From NCBI GenBank assembly GCA_013400115.1, contig VXBP01000230.1, positions 68,024 through 132,023 of the forward strand: 64,000 nucleotides of DNA. Direction: 5' to 3'. Shown one piece after another: positions 22,463-34,265 of this stretch. Under the pieces are notes generated by a model. It saw only the letters and a list, made by a program, of their open reading frames with translations. It made no database searches and had not been told where the DNA came from. Numbering within the stretch: position 1 is the stretch's first letter; each line of letters begins with the position of its first letter. Both the position numbers and the translations under genes were made by a program. This DNA comes from Rhinopomastus cyanomelas. Lineage: Eukaryota > Chordata > Aves > Bucerotiformes > Rhinopomastidae.

Positions 22463-23536
22463 CTGCGAGGGGCAGATACCAAACAACTCCTTTTTATCTT
22501 TGGCTGTATAAATTCAATTCAAATTGAAGACTAAAAGGAAAATCATCTGCAAAATCAGCGTGGCCAATGCTTTTTAACCTATAAAGAACTAAGTCAACAA
22601 CTGCATGGCCACCTCTATTTTTTGATTGAGAGCTGTCACCCTTAAGGTACAAACCGAAGGAAGAAACCCACAGAATTCAAAAGGTGATATTTAAATGTGT
22701 GTGTATATGTAATTATCTAGATGTAATTATCTATATATAATTATCCATATACAGTTAAGCATATATAATTATCTGTAGATTATTAAATATAATCATATAC
22801 TATATAGATAGATATCATATAGAAAAAGATATATATAGATATGGAGAGAACTATTTATACAATAATCCATATAATTAACGATACATAATACAATATATAA
22901 TTGTATTATGTATCTTTATATACATATAGCTATATAATCTGTATTATATATCTATATATCTATCAATATGTCTATAGATATCTACAGATATGTCTATATA
23001 TACCTATATAGAGATATACCTATAGATAAAGAGATATATAGCTATAGATATATATATCTATATTTACAGATATATAATACAATTGTATATAATTATCTAT
23101 AATGTGCACACACACACACTTACATGTACTTATAACATTAACAAGCCCAGCTTTAAAGAAATGTGCATAAAATACCAAAAACCTTGGTCGTTAGGAGGCT
23201 GAGAAAGTTCCTACATCCACAGCAACCCCAACACACACAGAGAGCACAGTGGACCTTGACAGGAACAGAGTTTCCTCGCCTGAGCCAATTAAGTGGAGGC
23301 ATCCACAGTTTATTACTGTTCCCCTTTCCAAGAGTTAATGCCAACGGGCTTTTAAAGACAGTGGCACTGGAACAAAGGCAATAGCCAGGCGCGTGAAGGA
23401 CCCCAGCCTCTCCGTCTAAAACGTCTCCGCGTCAAGGCCAGGATTTCTAGAGAGGGGTATTTGACTCCAGCTGCTCTAATGAAGTCTACGCTTTCACTTT
23501 GTGCCAACTGAAAATCGGTCCCTGAAGGTCGCTCAC
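22463..23536 (-). other. ROBO2 intron between Ig5 and FN3 domain 1
   Basis: Nearly half is a degenerate TATA/ATCTATA simple-sequence tract (22,690-23,120); the remainder is unique. Confidence 0.75.
22690..23120. repeat. Degenerate TATA/ATCTATA simple-sequence tract
   Basis: About 430 bp of AT-rich low-complexity sequence ending in a short CA run. Confidence 0.85.
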
Positions 23537-23618
23537 CTGTCACCTCCAGCACGGCGCTCCAAGACGTCTCCCCACTGGAGCTTGTGGCGACGCACGTGTA
23601 AGTCCCAGTATCAGACAG
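23537..23618 (-). CDS. ROBO2: ROBO2 exon: end of Ig domain 5
   Basis: Encodes LSDTGTYTCVATSSSGETSW, then SAVLEVT plus the first base of a split Glu codon. It supplies the DTGTYTC motif and second cysteine that close Ig5. The acceptor is ACATCTAG/C and the donor ACAG/GTGAGC. At 82 nt it is the shortest domain exon. The frame continues from LQIKTLR and into (E)AGGATLSKSYD. Confidence 0.96.
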
Positions 23619-23796
23619 CTAGATGTACAAGAACAGTTAAAGGACATTTTAACCATCTCCTCAAGCGAGTCTACTGATTTTTCTCTAATTTTCTTTCACC
23701 CAAATGTTTCTTGCTAAGAATGGCAAATGTCTACATTCGACACTAGACCACTGGACATTTTCTAACAGACATTTAATCGCTGATCACTTTTACCCA

Positions 23797-23953
23797 CCTG
23801 GACGTGTTCCTGTGCGACTTGCTGTAGGTGATTCTGCTGTGGCAGGGGGATGGGACTGGATGATCTTTCAAGGTCCTTCCCAATCCCTAATGGTCTGTGA
23901 TTCTGTGACCTTCCCAGGTCCTTTCCAATCCCTAATGTTCTGTGATTTTGCAA
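23797..23953 (+). mobile_element. CR1 family A with duplicated tail
   Basis: The last about 50 bp (CAAGGTCC..AATCCCTAATG..TGTGATT) is present twice in tandem. Confidence 0.88.
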
Positions 23954-25016
23954 GCACCTGAGTTTATCTGTCTGAATGGGTAGAACTTCCATTCCAGGAG
24001 ACTTCTTTCTGTGAAGTGCAAGCACTAACTAAACCCCTCTGACAATAGCTCAGGAACCAAAACACAGAAGCAGTGCCAGCGAAAGGAGAAGGACTCCTGA
24101 AAGGAGACAGACACCTTCCAGAGCAGACAGCCTTCTACCATTCCCAAGGAGTGTTTTATGTTGCTGCTTCTGAGATTTCCTTGAGGTAATTCCTCATTAT
24201 GTGAAAATGAAGAGTATTTCTCAAGGCTGTGGTTATCAACTTCACTGGCGTAACGCCGCGCGTGTGGCTCTGGTTCTTGCATCGGAGTCAAATAGCTGCA
24301 CGTCACTGGATTCCAGGGGTTTACACCACAGTCCTCAAGGAAAATTGGTTAGTAGCGAATGAGCCACTTAAGGATCAATAAAAGCTTCGTGTCATTCAAA
24401 ACCACACCAGCCACTAACACTCTTCTCTCCTCCACTTACAAGCGATTGTCCTGCCCCCCCTTTTGTTTACGGACTTTGCGCATCCAACAGCGCGATTAAT
24501 GCACCTGCACGAGCCAGCACCCCTTCCACTGTTTGCATAGCTGCACGCACGCAGGTGTCCCAGGAGCTTCCGACACATGGACAGTCCACAGAAGCCCATC
24601 ATCAGTGCCTGAGAATTTGTTTGAAATCACTAAGCCTCCACCTTTAATTGCTGTTTTCCAACACCACTGGGGCATCTGAACTATTCAAGCGCACCCTTTA
24701 ATCCGGCTCTACAGGAAAAATGCATTAACCTTGATGGCCTCCACTTCCCTTCTGCCCAGGGAGGAAGGACTAGTTGTTTACTCGAGGAAAGACAGCATAA
24801 ATTTTTTAATGATTCCATTTCATTCCAAGGACGTTAACAATTCATCTGTGGTCGCTGATGAGGTGGTATCAGAAAACACAATGCTCTTTATGTCTTCTCC
24901 TCATCATGCTAGTGACGTTCACTGGCGACAATATGGAGAGCAAAGCTAAGTGCAGAAATCACTGCTGAGGAAATCCAATGATTCCTGAAATTCTCTTGCA
25001 GTTCTCAATACGCAAA

Positions 25017-25236
25017 TTAGGTGATCCTGCTGTGGCAGAGGAATTGGACTGGATGATCTTTCAAGGTCTCTTCCAATCCCTAATGATTCTATGATCTTTC
25101 CAGGTCCCTTCCAATCCGTGATGATTCTATGATGATGATCTTTCCAGATTCCTTCCAGTCCCTAATGATTTTATGATGATTCGATGATGATGATGTTTCG
25201 AGGTCCCTTCCGATCCCTAATGTTCTGTGATGATAT
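25017..25236 (+). mobile_element. CR1 family A with fourfold tail
   Basis: The terminal unit recurs four times with ATGATGATG spacers: AATCCCTAATGATTCT, AATCCGTGATGATTCT, AGTCCCTAATGATTTT and GATCCCTAATGTTCTG. Confidence 0.88.
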
Positions 25237-25463
25237 TTATCTTACTATTTGTCCACGTACATGCTTGCCCACAGACACAAAACCAAACACACAGCTTTGT
25301 CTCTGAGCAAGGCAAAATTACAAGCCCAAACAAAAACCAGTGATTCCAAGTTCATCAACAACATCTGACCTGCTCTCTGGAACATCGTGCCATTGTACTT
25401 TTCAGGTATCGTAGTTGTTCATTTGTCAAAATGCAAATGCTATGAGAGGCATTTTGTTTTAAT

Positions 25464-25570
25464 TAGAATCACAGAATAACTCTGGTTGGAAAAGACCCCT
25501 GGGATCGTCGAGTCCAACCATCTACCCTACCTCACAAGTTCACCCCTAAACCACATCCCTCAACACCTCA
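25464..25570 (-). mobile_element. CR1 family B 3' end
   Basis: Starts TAGAATCACAGAATAACTCT; ends about 25 bp from the Ig5 exon's donor. Confidence 0.9.
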
Positions 25571-25595
25571 TTACCGGTCTGTAATTGTCACTCAC

Positions 25596-25801
25596 CCGCA
25601 GAGTTTTGATCTGAAGCGTCCCCTGGTCCTGTATCGAAGTGCGAGGATCCCTGCCCAGGAAAGTGAAGCCTTCTTTTAACCAGCTGATGATGGGAAGAGG
25701 GTCGCCAGTTGCTTTGCACTTCAGCAAAGCGGTGCCATCCACTGCTAGCGTCTGATTGACGGGTCCTTGGAGGATGATGGGTGGAGGCCTATCTGTCAAG
25801 A
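25596..25801 (-). CDS. ROBO2: ROBO2 exon: first part of Ig domain 5
   Basis: Encodes (V)LTDRPPPIILQGPVNQTLA, then VDGTALLKCKATGDPLPIIS, then WLKEGFTFLGRDPRTSIQDQ and GTLQIKTLR. NQT is an N-glycosylation sequon. The Ig Cys (LKC) and Trp (SWLK) are present. The acceptor is TGTTTAG/TC and the donor CGG/GTGAGT, phase 0 exit. LTDRPPPIILQGP separates ROBO2 from ROBO1, which I recall reads IADRPPPVIRQGP. A CR1 ends about 25 bp beyond the donor. Confidence 0.97.
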
Positions 25802-26155
25802 CTAAACAGCGACACTTGCATCGGTATTCACACCTCTAGCAATCCTCCACTCCTGCAGTTAGCACCTTCCCTGACCCAGTGCCCACGGTTGAAGCCAGCC
25901 TCTGGATAAATAGCTTTTGAAGACCCACAGGTGCACGTTAACAAATCACCGGTGCATTTGAACGGCATTTTCGCTAAGCATCTTATTTCACACCTAGATG
26001 TGTAAACCTGCGTTAGCAAAGACCACATCAGACTCATTTGATTAAGCTAAGATGAAAATTAGGACCTTGATCCAGGAAAGAACTGTGGCACACCTCTCAG
26101 TTCTTCCAATTTAGGAAGCGTTTAATGTCACATCAAATAGTGCTTAATTGCTCAC

Positions 26156-26167
26156 CTGACTTAGAGC
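26156..26167 (-). CDS. ROBO2: ROBO2 12-nt microexon in the Ig4-Ig5 linker (candidate e6b)
   Basis: The sense strand reads a pyrimidine tract (TTTTTCCCTTCTAG), then 12 bases GCTCTAAGTCAG, then donor GTGAGC. Both flanks are phase 1, so inclusion adds GSKS between VTD and VLTDRPPP without breaking frame. Mammalian Robo1 and Robo2 are known to have a regulated microexon called e6b at the border of Ig4 and Ig5; the position and size fit, though I cannot compare the sequence. It lies 355 bp upstream of the Ig5 exon. Confidence 0.72.
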
Positions 26168-27610
26168 CTAGAAGGGAAAAACCTGCTCACGTTCAAAGCG
26201 AAGCACCGCAGCCGTTCGAGTGTGGGTGCCCCCCACATCCCTTCTTTGCAGACTTTCATTAGCAACAACACCTCATGATAGCCAGAGCCCTTTAACAGCC
26301 CGTGTGATCTAAATGACCGCAGCCCTCGTCCCAGTGTAGCACTGTTCAGACTCAGTCAAAAGACACATAAGGGCTTAGGTATCGAATAATTCCATCACCT
26401 TTTAAAGCCATGAACCTCCTTAATATCCCCCCACACCCCAATCATTTCCATTTGCTTGCTTGGAACGTTGCTGAAAGGACCCTGTAACCGGTGAGCGAGC
26501 GCGTGGCTGCACACAGTCCTCCTCCCAGCATCAGCGGGATGTGTTGGAGATGAGGCGAGATGCTCGCGTTCCCCCTTCCTCAAAGACTGATGTTTTACAA
26601 ATAATTCTGCCGTCAACCCGGTTTTCAGAGCCATCTGTTACTCAACAACACACGAGTCTTTGATTCTGAAGAAAGTCTTTATATGAAAAGAATGTGTTTG
26701 TCTAAAACGAATGTGAAACGCTCGACCATAAACAAGGGTTTGACTCCTGCCCCGCTGCTGCTCTTTTCAATCTCTCAACGACTAAACAGTTAAAGGACTG
26801 GTTTCAAATACTGTCACAGACAGGAGTAGCTCACATCCACCTTCAGCACGTCTGCAGCAGGGGTACATTCAAATGAAAACACAGCTGTGCAAGTCTTCCT
26901 TCGGATTTAACGCCAAACAGCAAAGCCTGGTCTTTGGGAAGGTACAAATTAAGGGAGAAGAATTTCTCACGTGGCCAACTACTCCACTGCAGTTATCTGC
27001 TGCATCTCATGGCCTCTCTTACGTGCAGCCACGCAGGCTTCCTCAAAACCTCCTGCGTCACAGATATCCTTCTGCGGCCCCTAATTAGTTTTCTTACAGC
27101 CCAAATGAGGAGCTCATAATCCTTTAAATGGCTCTGATCAATAGTGTAATTGAAAGCCTCCTGGCCAGAAGGAATCTCCATTTTCAAGGGTGTCATGGGT
27201 GAAAGACCACTACAGGTTTCCATGACACTGAGGCTAAAGGTTAAATGAACACTTAGGGTTTCCACTGATCTGTGAACGCCTGCATTGTCTTCGCAGCTAT
27301 GACTTGTAAATCTTCTCTACAATGTGTGTAGGAGCTCCTATGCCTCCCAGACAGGTCTCCTCTTTAGCAAGAGGCCAAAACACGCTTAGAGGTTTGAAAA
27401 GCAACCATAAACATTTGGAAGAACATGGAGATAACGGAAAATTATCCTGAAACAAAAAAAATTCTGTTATTTTACAACATTTTGATTTTTTAATTTAATT
27501 TTTATGCTGTTTTCTGCTTGCAGGGAGCTTTTATGCCCTTCCACAGAAATACTTCTCCTTGTGACAGTACACTTGTGCACTACAAGAGAAGCTGATTTCG
27601 AAATCATAGT

Positions 27611-27748
27611 AGCATAGAATCAGTAGGGATTGGAAGGGACCTCAACATCCAGTCCAATCCCCCTGCCACAGCAGGATCACCTAGACCCAGTCACACAGGA
27701 ACACATCCAGGCGAGTCTTAAACATCTCCAGTGAAGAAGACTCCAACT
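27611..27748 (-). mobile_element. CR1 family A 3' end
   Basis: Has a 9-bp deletion in the 'caaaagatcatc' block. Confidence 0.88.
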
Positions 27749-28765
27749 AATAAGTAATTCGTAAATTAGGAATGAGGAAAAACCGAGGTATCTCCAAAAC
27801 ATTCCGTGCATGACGGATAAACGTACAGAACGAACTACTACTTGCAAGCTCTTCCTTGTATCTTGAGTGCAGACATCGTTAGAGGGAGGCACGTGGTTTA
27901 TTTGCATGATCAGTCATCTCCAGACTGTGAGTTGCACAATCGCTTCTCGAGTGTGCAAGCCCTGCTAAGACTGTCTCCATTCTTCTAATGACTTTGCCTT
28001 TCCAGATGTGCGTTACACAGGAGATGCTACGACAGCCTCTCGCGAAAGCACCAGATTTGAATTTCAAATCCACCGGAGGCTCTCGGCACGGCCCATCATC
28101 AGCAGAATTATCACTGGGCTCAGCACATTTCAGCGCAGCTAGCAATCTCTTCTCATGCGAACACTTGAGTTAAAAATACTTCCAGTGAAGATCTGTAAGT
28201 GCAAAAAACTGCACCGGCTGAACCGCTGCCATCCGCGGCGCAATTAAGCACTTCTTTCTTCGGCGCATGACACATGTTTTCATTCTGTATTGGGACTTCA
28301 ATTGGGTCTAAATTACTCTGGATCAAACAAAAATGTGTTCAAAATGAACAAGATGCCTCGCCACTATTATTAAATCATTAACCAAACAGAAAGATTTTGG
28401 GCTACGAAGTAAAACTGAAATCACCAGCCAAAAACTAGAAGACTAACGCTTAACTCTGCAGCTAACGCGCGCGGCACGTATTGTTTGGTGCCTTTTTAGA
28501 ACAAATACTTTGGTTTCCTTACTGCTAAAAACTGCTGGTCGCCACAGTTTCTGCTCAGCATCAACTAAAAAAGATTGAGATTGTTACAGCCAACTTGCTA
28601 GCCGAAGGCAACTAAAAGAGTAGCTACCACCTTTTTTATTTATCTCATCTCAGCTCCACAATATTGTTTTGGTGCTTTTCACTTGCCCTTTGACTCGAGG
28701 ATGAAATGGTATCTCTAGAAAGCAATCTTGTGTTAGTTCATAAATGATCCTGCTGACAGCAGGTT

Positions 28766-28975
28766 CTGGAAAAGGAACTTCTTCACAGTGAGAGTGTTGG
28801 AGCCCTGGAAGGGGCTGCCCAGGGGGGTTGTGGAGTCTCCTTCTCTGGAGATGTTTGAAACCCACCTTGTTATGTGTCCTGTGCCACTTGGTCTAGGTGA
28901 TCCTGCAGCAGCAGGGGGATTGGACTAGATGACCTTTTGAGGTCCCTTCCAATCCCTGATGTTGTGTGATCCTGC
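28766..28975 (+). mobile_element. CR1 family A 3' end
   Basis: Starts in GGAACTTCTTCACAGTGAGA; tail GATGTTGTGTGATCCTG. Confidence 0.9.
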
Positions 28976-30025
28976 CCATTCAGCCCCTGCTGCAGTAAAT
29001 CCGTGCAGCATCAGCACGTGCCACCATTGGCAGCCCAGTGCCCTTCAGCCAATATTTGTGTGTTCTATTTATTGCCATCACAGCCAGGGCACTGAATCAA
29101 GCAGCCCTATGGACAGATATTAAAAAATACTGCCTTTCCATTCCTTTTTAACGACCTTTTAATCTACATTTAGATTTGTGCTGAATGGAAACACATAATT
29201 TTGCCACAGAGAAAGGATTCTAAGAGATTGCAGAGCAAAGGTTGGCCTTTAGTCTCACAGAAAAGCAACATGCTTGTAAAGATACAAGGATAAGGCATAA
29301 AACATCCCCCCCTTGTCATAAAAATATAGACAGCCTTTGGGAAACAAAGGAAAGACATCAAATTAATGCTCAAACCTCTATAACATGAGCCTGAACCTCT
29401 CTACCTGTCACTTGTGATGAATATGCTCTAGTGAAAAGGCAGATTATTCAGAATGAGACATCTTTTCAAACTTCCATGGTGGAGGCAGGTCTCTTAGGGA
29501 GCAGTAAAAGTAGACCTCTGCATATAAGCACAGTTTTAATGGCAAAAATTCGTCAATGTCTGTCAGGAAATATTTAATGAGTCGGTTAAGACAAGGAATA
29601 ATGATGCTGGGGAAAGCCACCACCTCCTGGTAGAAGAGGAATTCCGTTGTTTTCCTCTCTAACATTTGAGGATGCAAACTGCCTCCAGCCCACTGAAGGA
29701 TGAAGAGGGTTACCAACAGCTTTCCTGACACAGGGAGAGGATTCACATGTGTGGACGGGGGTCAGGTAAACCTCACGGCCGGATAAATTTCAAACCCAAC
29801 ATTTTGAAACGGAAAACATCAAGGCAGAGCAGGCAGTACTTGCTGTCCCCTGAAAATTCACTACCTGCCTATTTCCGTGGCTCTCTCACACCTAACCACA
29901 CTGAGAAACTCTTAGAGCATCGCCCTGGGTTGGGTGCCTGACCTCACAGAGGGACTAACAGGCTACATGTTGTGGCTATTATAAACCAATAGCACTCCCG
30001 CAAGTTCAGGGCAGCTGTGTTGGTT

Positions 30026-30214
30026 TCATAGAATCATAGAACGGCCAGGGTTGGAAGGGACCTTAAAGACCATGGAGTTCCAACCCCCCTGCAGAGGCAG
30101 AGACACCTTCACTAGAGCAAGTTATTCAGGGCCACAGCCAACCTGGCCTTCAACACTACCAGGGATGGGGCAACACCACCACTGCCTGGTGCAACCAGTT
30201 CTACCATCTCACCC
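30026..30214 (-). mobile_element. CR1 family C 3' end
   Basis: The only clear copy of CATAGAACGGCCAGGGTTGG type, with CACCTTCACTAGAGCAAG; probably from an older subfamily. Confidence 0.85.
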
Positions 30215-30765
30215 AGTGAGATGGTGAAGGACAACTGCTCGAGTGCTGCAGCTCTGTGAGCTCAAAACATGGCAAGTGGGTAGCAAAAGCGTGTCTCTGC
30301 GCTCCCAGGAGCAGAGCTCTTGCACCACACGCGCTGGCCAAAGCCTTCTTTTCTTACCGCTGGATTTAACTGACTGTCCAAGATAATCCTGAGGACTGAT
30401 GGCAACTCAGCCTCAGTTGTCTGCACCCCAGCTCTCTGTTTTAACCAGAAACCTGTTAATCCTCCATAACTTTTTTGCAGCCCTATGTTGACTCTAGTGA
30501 ACTGAGCCCCTTCCTTTATCATCAACCTTATTCTAAGCTCATCTTGTCCCTTGTTTGCACTAAGGAAGCTCCAGAAAGCAAGCTCATGGCAAGCTAGGCT
30601 TTGGTGCCCTCTGAATGCTGTAGAAAATGCAGATACTCTTTCTCATTGCACTTTTCCCAGAACCTTCTCTTTACTTTCATGAGTTATGTGGTCTCACAAG
30701 CCTTTATTTACACTGCTTTTAAAATCCTCTTGACAAGGGGAAAAATAGGACTTTTGATAGCTCAC

Positions 30766-30937
30766 CATCAGTAACCTCCAGCTGAGCCTTCGCTAAAATG
30801 CTTCCAGCAACCGTCAGTGCCTGACAGATGTAGTAGCCCGCATCAGACCGCTGGATGTTGGTAATGGTGAGGTCTCCCGTCGGTGACACCGAGTATCTGC
30901 TGTTGGGCTGCAGAGGCTGGTTTGGGAAGAGTAGGTT
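30766..30937 (-). CDS. ROBO2: ROBO2 exon: second half of Ig domain 4
   Basis: Encodes NLLFPNQPLQPNSRYSVSPT, then GDLTITNIQRSDAGYYICQA and LTVAGSILAKAQLEVTD. It has the DAGYYIC motif with the second Ig4 cysteine. The acceptor is TTTGCAG/A and the donor GATG/GTGAGC (phase 1). It splices to the Ig5 exon as VTD-VLTDRPPP, or via the 12-nt microexon at 26,156-26,167 as VTD-GSKS-VLTDRPPP. Confidence 0.97.
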
Positions 30938-31964
30938 CTGCAAAGACAATTCATCTCACGTCAGTTCAGAACACAGAAGAACCACTTTACCCTCAGCTAG
31001 GGAGATGATGACTTTTCCTCAGCAGTACTATATATAAACTAGAAGAAACAGTAATTGAGGCTATGGATTTATGGACACAGCTTTCCGTGCCGCGGGCAAC
31101 GTGCAGTTTGAGTTAGAAACAGCCCTCTGACGGCACACAGTGCCGAGTTCTGTCTGGGGGCACGGGGAAGAAGGCATTTTCCAGCAGTCACACCGTGTGA
31201 CACACTCACCTCCATCCTGAACGCCACTGCAATCACACACGGAGTTGGCTACCGAATCAGGAGGGCACAACACCACACTAAACCTTGGAAAGCTAGCAGG
31301 AATAACTGAGTCCTCGAGACTTGAGGGAGCAGAGCACTAGTGAATCCACTTGGGATGAAGGAGGAAGTAAGGGTGCGGCGCAAAAGAAAAGCTGGGAGGA
31401 AGATACAGGCAGGTACCAATGTAGGAGAAGCTGTCTGAGCAGGGGAGCTTCAGAGAGAAGTAAAAGGAAATTAGACATGGAGAACAGCAGCATGGAGACT
31501 TCAGCCTGAAGAGAAAAGGTTTCCCTCTGACATGGAAACCATCAGAGGAGAATTAATTTCGTGGAGGCGAAGGCATCAGTTAGCACGAGACGCATTTGCC
31601 TTTGGGCTGGACTGGAGAAAAGAAAGATGTCAACATGAGGAGCTGGAATGGATGGAGAAGCCTCTGCACATGATGAAGGACTGAACGAATCGATAACACA
31701 CAACAGGACCGAAAGGGTTTCAGCTGTGAGGTCTTAGCTGTTTTCAGAGGGAAACTTGCACCACCTGGTGCAGCTCTTGATGGAAGGAAAAGAAAGGAAG
31801 GAGAAGGCGATGCGAGCAGAGCGGTGAGCGGCACTGCCCAGGCAGAGAGAAAGGGGAGCGGGTGAAACAGTAATTAAACATCGATTGAACAACCATTATT
31901 CCAGGGAAATAGGATCTGGCTCTTACGTCAGGTCAAAAAAGCCTCTATGAAAAATACACTTGCT

Positions 31965-32150
31965 TGTATCAGGAATACAACTAAACACACGTGTTTGTGT
32001 CAGGAATACACCTAAAACATGTTTGTTTGTGTCAGGAATACACCTAAACACACGTGTGTGTCAGGAATGCACCTAAACACATTTGTGTGTGTCAGGAACA
32101 CACCTAAACACATTTGTGTGTGTCAGGAACACACCTAAACAGGCTACTGA
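31965..32150. repeat. 31-bp minisatellite
   Basis: About six copies with the core GTGTCAGGAACACACCTAAA and a variable ACACGTGTGT-like part. Confidence 0.88.
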
Positions 32151-32179
32151 ATACAAAGGAGTAGCTGTTCATGCACAAG

Positions 32180-32222
32180 CTGACTAGATGATCTTTCGAG
32201 GTCCCTTCCAATCCCTAATGAT
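32180..32222 (+). mobile_element. CR1 family A tail fragment
   Basis: 43 bp, 30 bp beyond the 31-bp minisatellite. Confidence 0.8.
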
Positions 32223-32724
32223 TAGCTGGCACAACAAAACGACTCTGAAGGAAACAGCTCCCCCTCCCTTCCAGCTCAGAGACACGGGATCAGGTAGTGG
32301 ATTCACAATGAGAAATGCCCTGCAGTTAGCAGAGCGGGCTAGCACGGCCACGGAACATTACCTGGGACACTACCATTGTGCTGCTAACTGCTCCTAGAGA
32401 AAAACAACAGAAGCAAGTGCTGCAAAGCCCCACAACAGCCGAAACGTGAAAAGTCATGGAATTTGGCCAAAACACTGTCCTCTGGATTTGTGTGATGATA
32501 CAGAGCGCGAGGGAACTTGCCCATTCCACAGCACCTCTCTGCAAAACGGGGCAAGCGGTACGTCGGGGCACCAACGGGAACCTGCGTCACCTCCCCGACG
32601 CTCAACTCAGCGCACGTCGAGACGCGCTTCAAGGTTTGATTACAAACCACGCAGGTGTAAACTCGTGCGTCGCATTTCTTTGTCCAAAAGAAGAGGATTC
32701 TAACCCTCGGGGATCTGGTTCTCA

Positions 32725-33110
32725 ATATGGTAATTAATTTTCCAGGTTTGTAATTAAACGGATTCAACACGGTCCAATCAGTGGGTAATAACATTCAATT
32801 AAAGACACAAGATGCATTTTCACCTCCGAATGTTTTTACCCTTGAAGTAGTACCCGTGGAAGGGGATAAAATAGAGTATTAACAGTTTTCAATTACACTA
32901 AATGGCTTTAATCCCGCAAACGATGTCCTACTTTAATTAGAAGCTCTTCTCTTTATTACAGCATGATGGATGTCCACTTTATTAGATTCAAGTGTGACAC
33001 TATAAGCTCACTTTACATAAACATTACCGTGTTATTAAAATGCTCTACAAGGCGGGTCCTGAATTGTTTGCCAGCACATCAGTACTTCCCACTTTAATTT
33101 CAATGTGCTG
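32725..33110. promoter_or_regulatory. Homeodomain-motif island, possible conserved element
   Basis: Unique AT-rich DNA with TAATTAATTT, GTAATTAAAC, CAATTAAAG, CAATTAC and TTAATTAG within about 210 bp. Looks like noncoding DNA under constraint, but no alignment was done. Confidence 0.25.
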
Positions 33111-33655
33111 CTTTCCCTTCCCCTCAGAACTACCTTCACCCGCATGAGAAAAGGTTGTGCTGGTCCAGGATGAGATAGGTGGAGGCTACGTCTAGAGCTG
33201 TCCAAATACTACACTGGAAGAAACACACCAAAGATGAAGCTCACGCGCAGGAAGCAGAACTGCTGTGTCTTTGTCAGTCACAAACACAACAGAGCACAAG
33301 ATGTTGTCAGCCTTGGTCTTGTCATTTTGGACACCATGAAAAGGTGAAGCAGAAGCGAGCGGGATAGAGCAGGAGATGATTCTGTGTGATCTGCAGCTCA
33401 AAACCTTATGCTCTATGAGAATATGTCAGGGCAAATCAGATTGCAAGGTATGTACCTGCTTGATCATGTCTAGACAGGTTGTGAACTGTAATTACTCACT
33501 CTGATTACTTAAATATTGAGTCATGCATCCTTTATTTATTATGTTTGTCTCACCCACCTGTTTGTTGGGAGTTCTAGGACGAAGGTGCTTTCTGCAGCCT
33601 GATACAGCCCCTAGCTCAAGTTTGTGCCACCAACCTAAATGACCTCTGAGTTCTT

Positions 33656-34017
33656 CATTAGGGATTGGAAGGGACCTTGAAAGACCATCTAGTCCAACCC
33701 CCCCACCACAGCAGGTGATTCACAACATAAATACCTTTAAAACACAGCAAGAATCATAGAATCATTAGGGATTGGAAGGGACCTCCAAAGATCATCTAGT
33801 CTAGTCCCCCTGCCACAGCAGGATCATCTAGACCAAAGCTGCACAGGAACACATCACAGAATCACAGAACATTAGGGATTGGAAGGGACCTCAAAAGATC
33901 ATCTAGTCCAACCCCCTGCACAGCAGGATCACCTCAGGAGAGCATAGTGATGGCTTAAAAGACAAATTCGTGTGCAAGGTCCCTTCCAATCCCTAATGTT
34001 CTGTGATTCTGTGAAGA
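33656..34017. mobile_element. Cluster of four CR1 family A ends
   Basis: Minus strand at 33,656-33,716, 33,752-33,852 and 33,853-33,935; a plus-strand tail at 33,978-34,017, 125 bp from the Ig4 exon's donor. Confidence 0.88.
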
Positions 34018-34140
34018 TTAAAACAATCTGTGAAAGGCAGTATAGATAATTTTCTTATAGCTTTAAACTATTAAATAGTAATAAATCAAGCACAACTATT
34101 TCGAAAGGCTTGAAGAACTCACAGAGCACTTACAACTTAC

Positions 34141-34265
34141 CTGGCTTCCTTCTTTCTGCCAGAATACAGCTGGCTGGGGATTTCCTTTCGTTTCACAAGG
34201 AAAAGTCACAGTTCGACCCTGGGCTACAATCTGGTCTCGTGGTCTCACCACAAACTGTGGGGGAG
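34141..34265 (-). CDS. ROBO2: ROBO2 exon: first half of Ig domain 4
   Basis: Encodes (A)PPQFVVRPRDQIVAQGRTV, then TFPCETKGNPQPAVFWQKEG and SQ. The Ig Cys (FPC) and Trp (FWQK) are present. The acceptor is CCTTGTAG/CT and the donor CCAG/GTAAGT, close to ideal. Entry is phase 1 and exit phase 0. It is too short to appear as an open frame starting with Met, so it is easily missed. Confidence 0.97.

Larger units (their letters stand above)
23619..25595 (-). other. ROBO2 intron within Ig5
   Basis: CR1 copies at 23,797-23,953, 25,017-25,236 and 25,464-25,570. Unique DNA at 23,960-25,015 with no supported exon. Confidence 0.75.
25802..30765 (-). other. ROBO2 intron between Ig4 and Ig5
   Basis: Holds the 12-nt microexon and three CR1 copies (27,611; 28,766; 30,026). 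Long unique stretches lie at 26,170-27,610, 27,750-28,765 and 28,980-30,025. The part at 28,240-28,400 is AT-rich and could be a conserved element. Confidence 0.75.
30938..34140 (-). other. ROBO2 intron within Ig4
   Basis: A purine-rich unique stretch (31,300-31,860), a 31-bp minisatellite (31,965-32,150), a homeodomain-motif island (32,725-33,110) and a CR1 cluster at 33,656-34,017. Confidence 0.75.
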
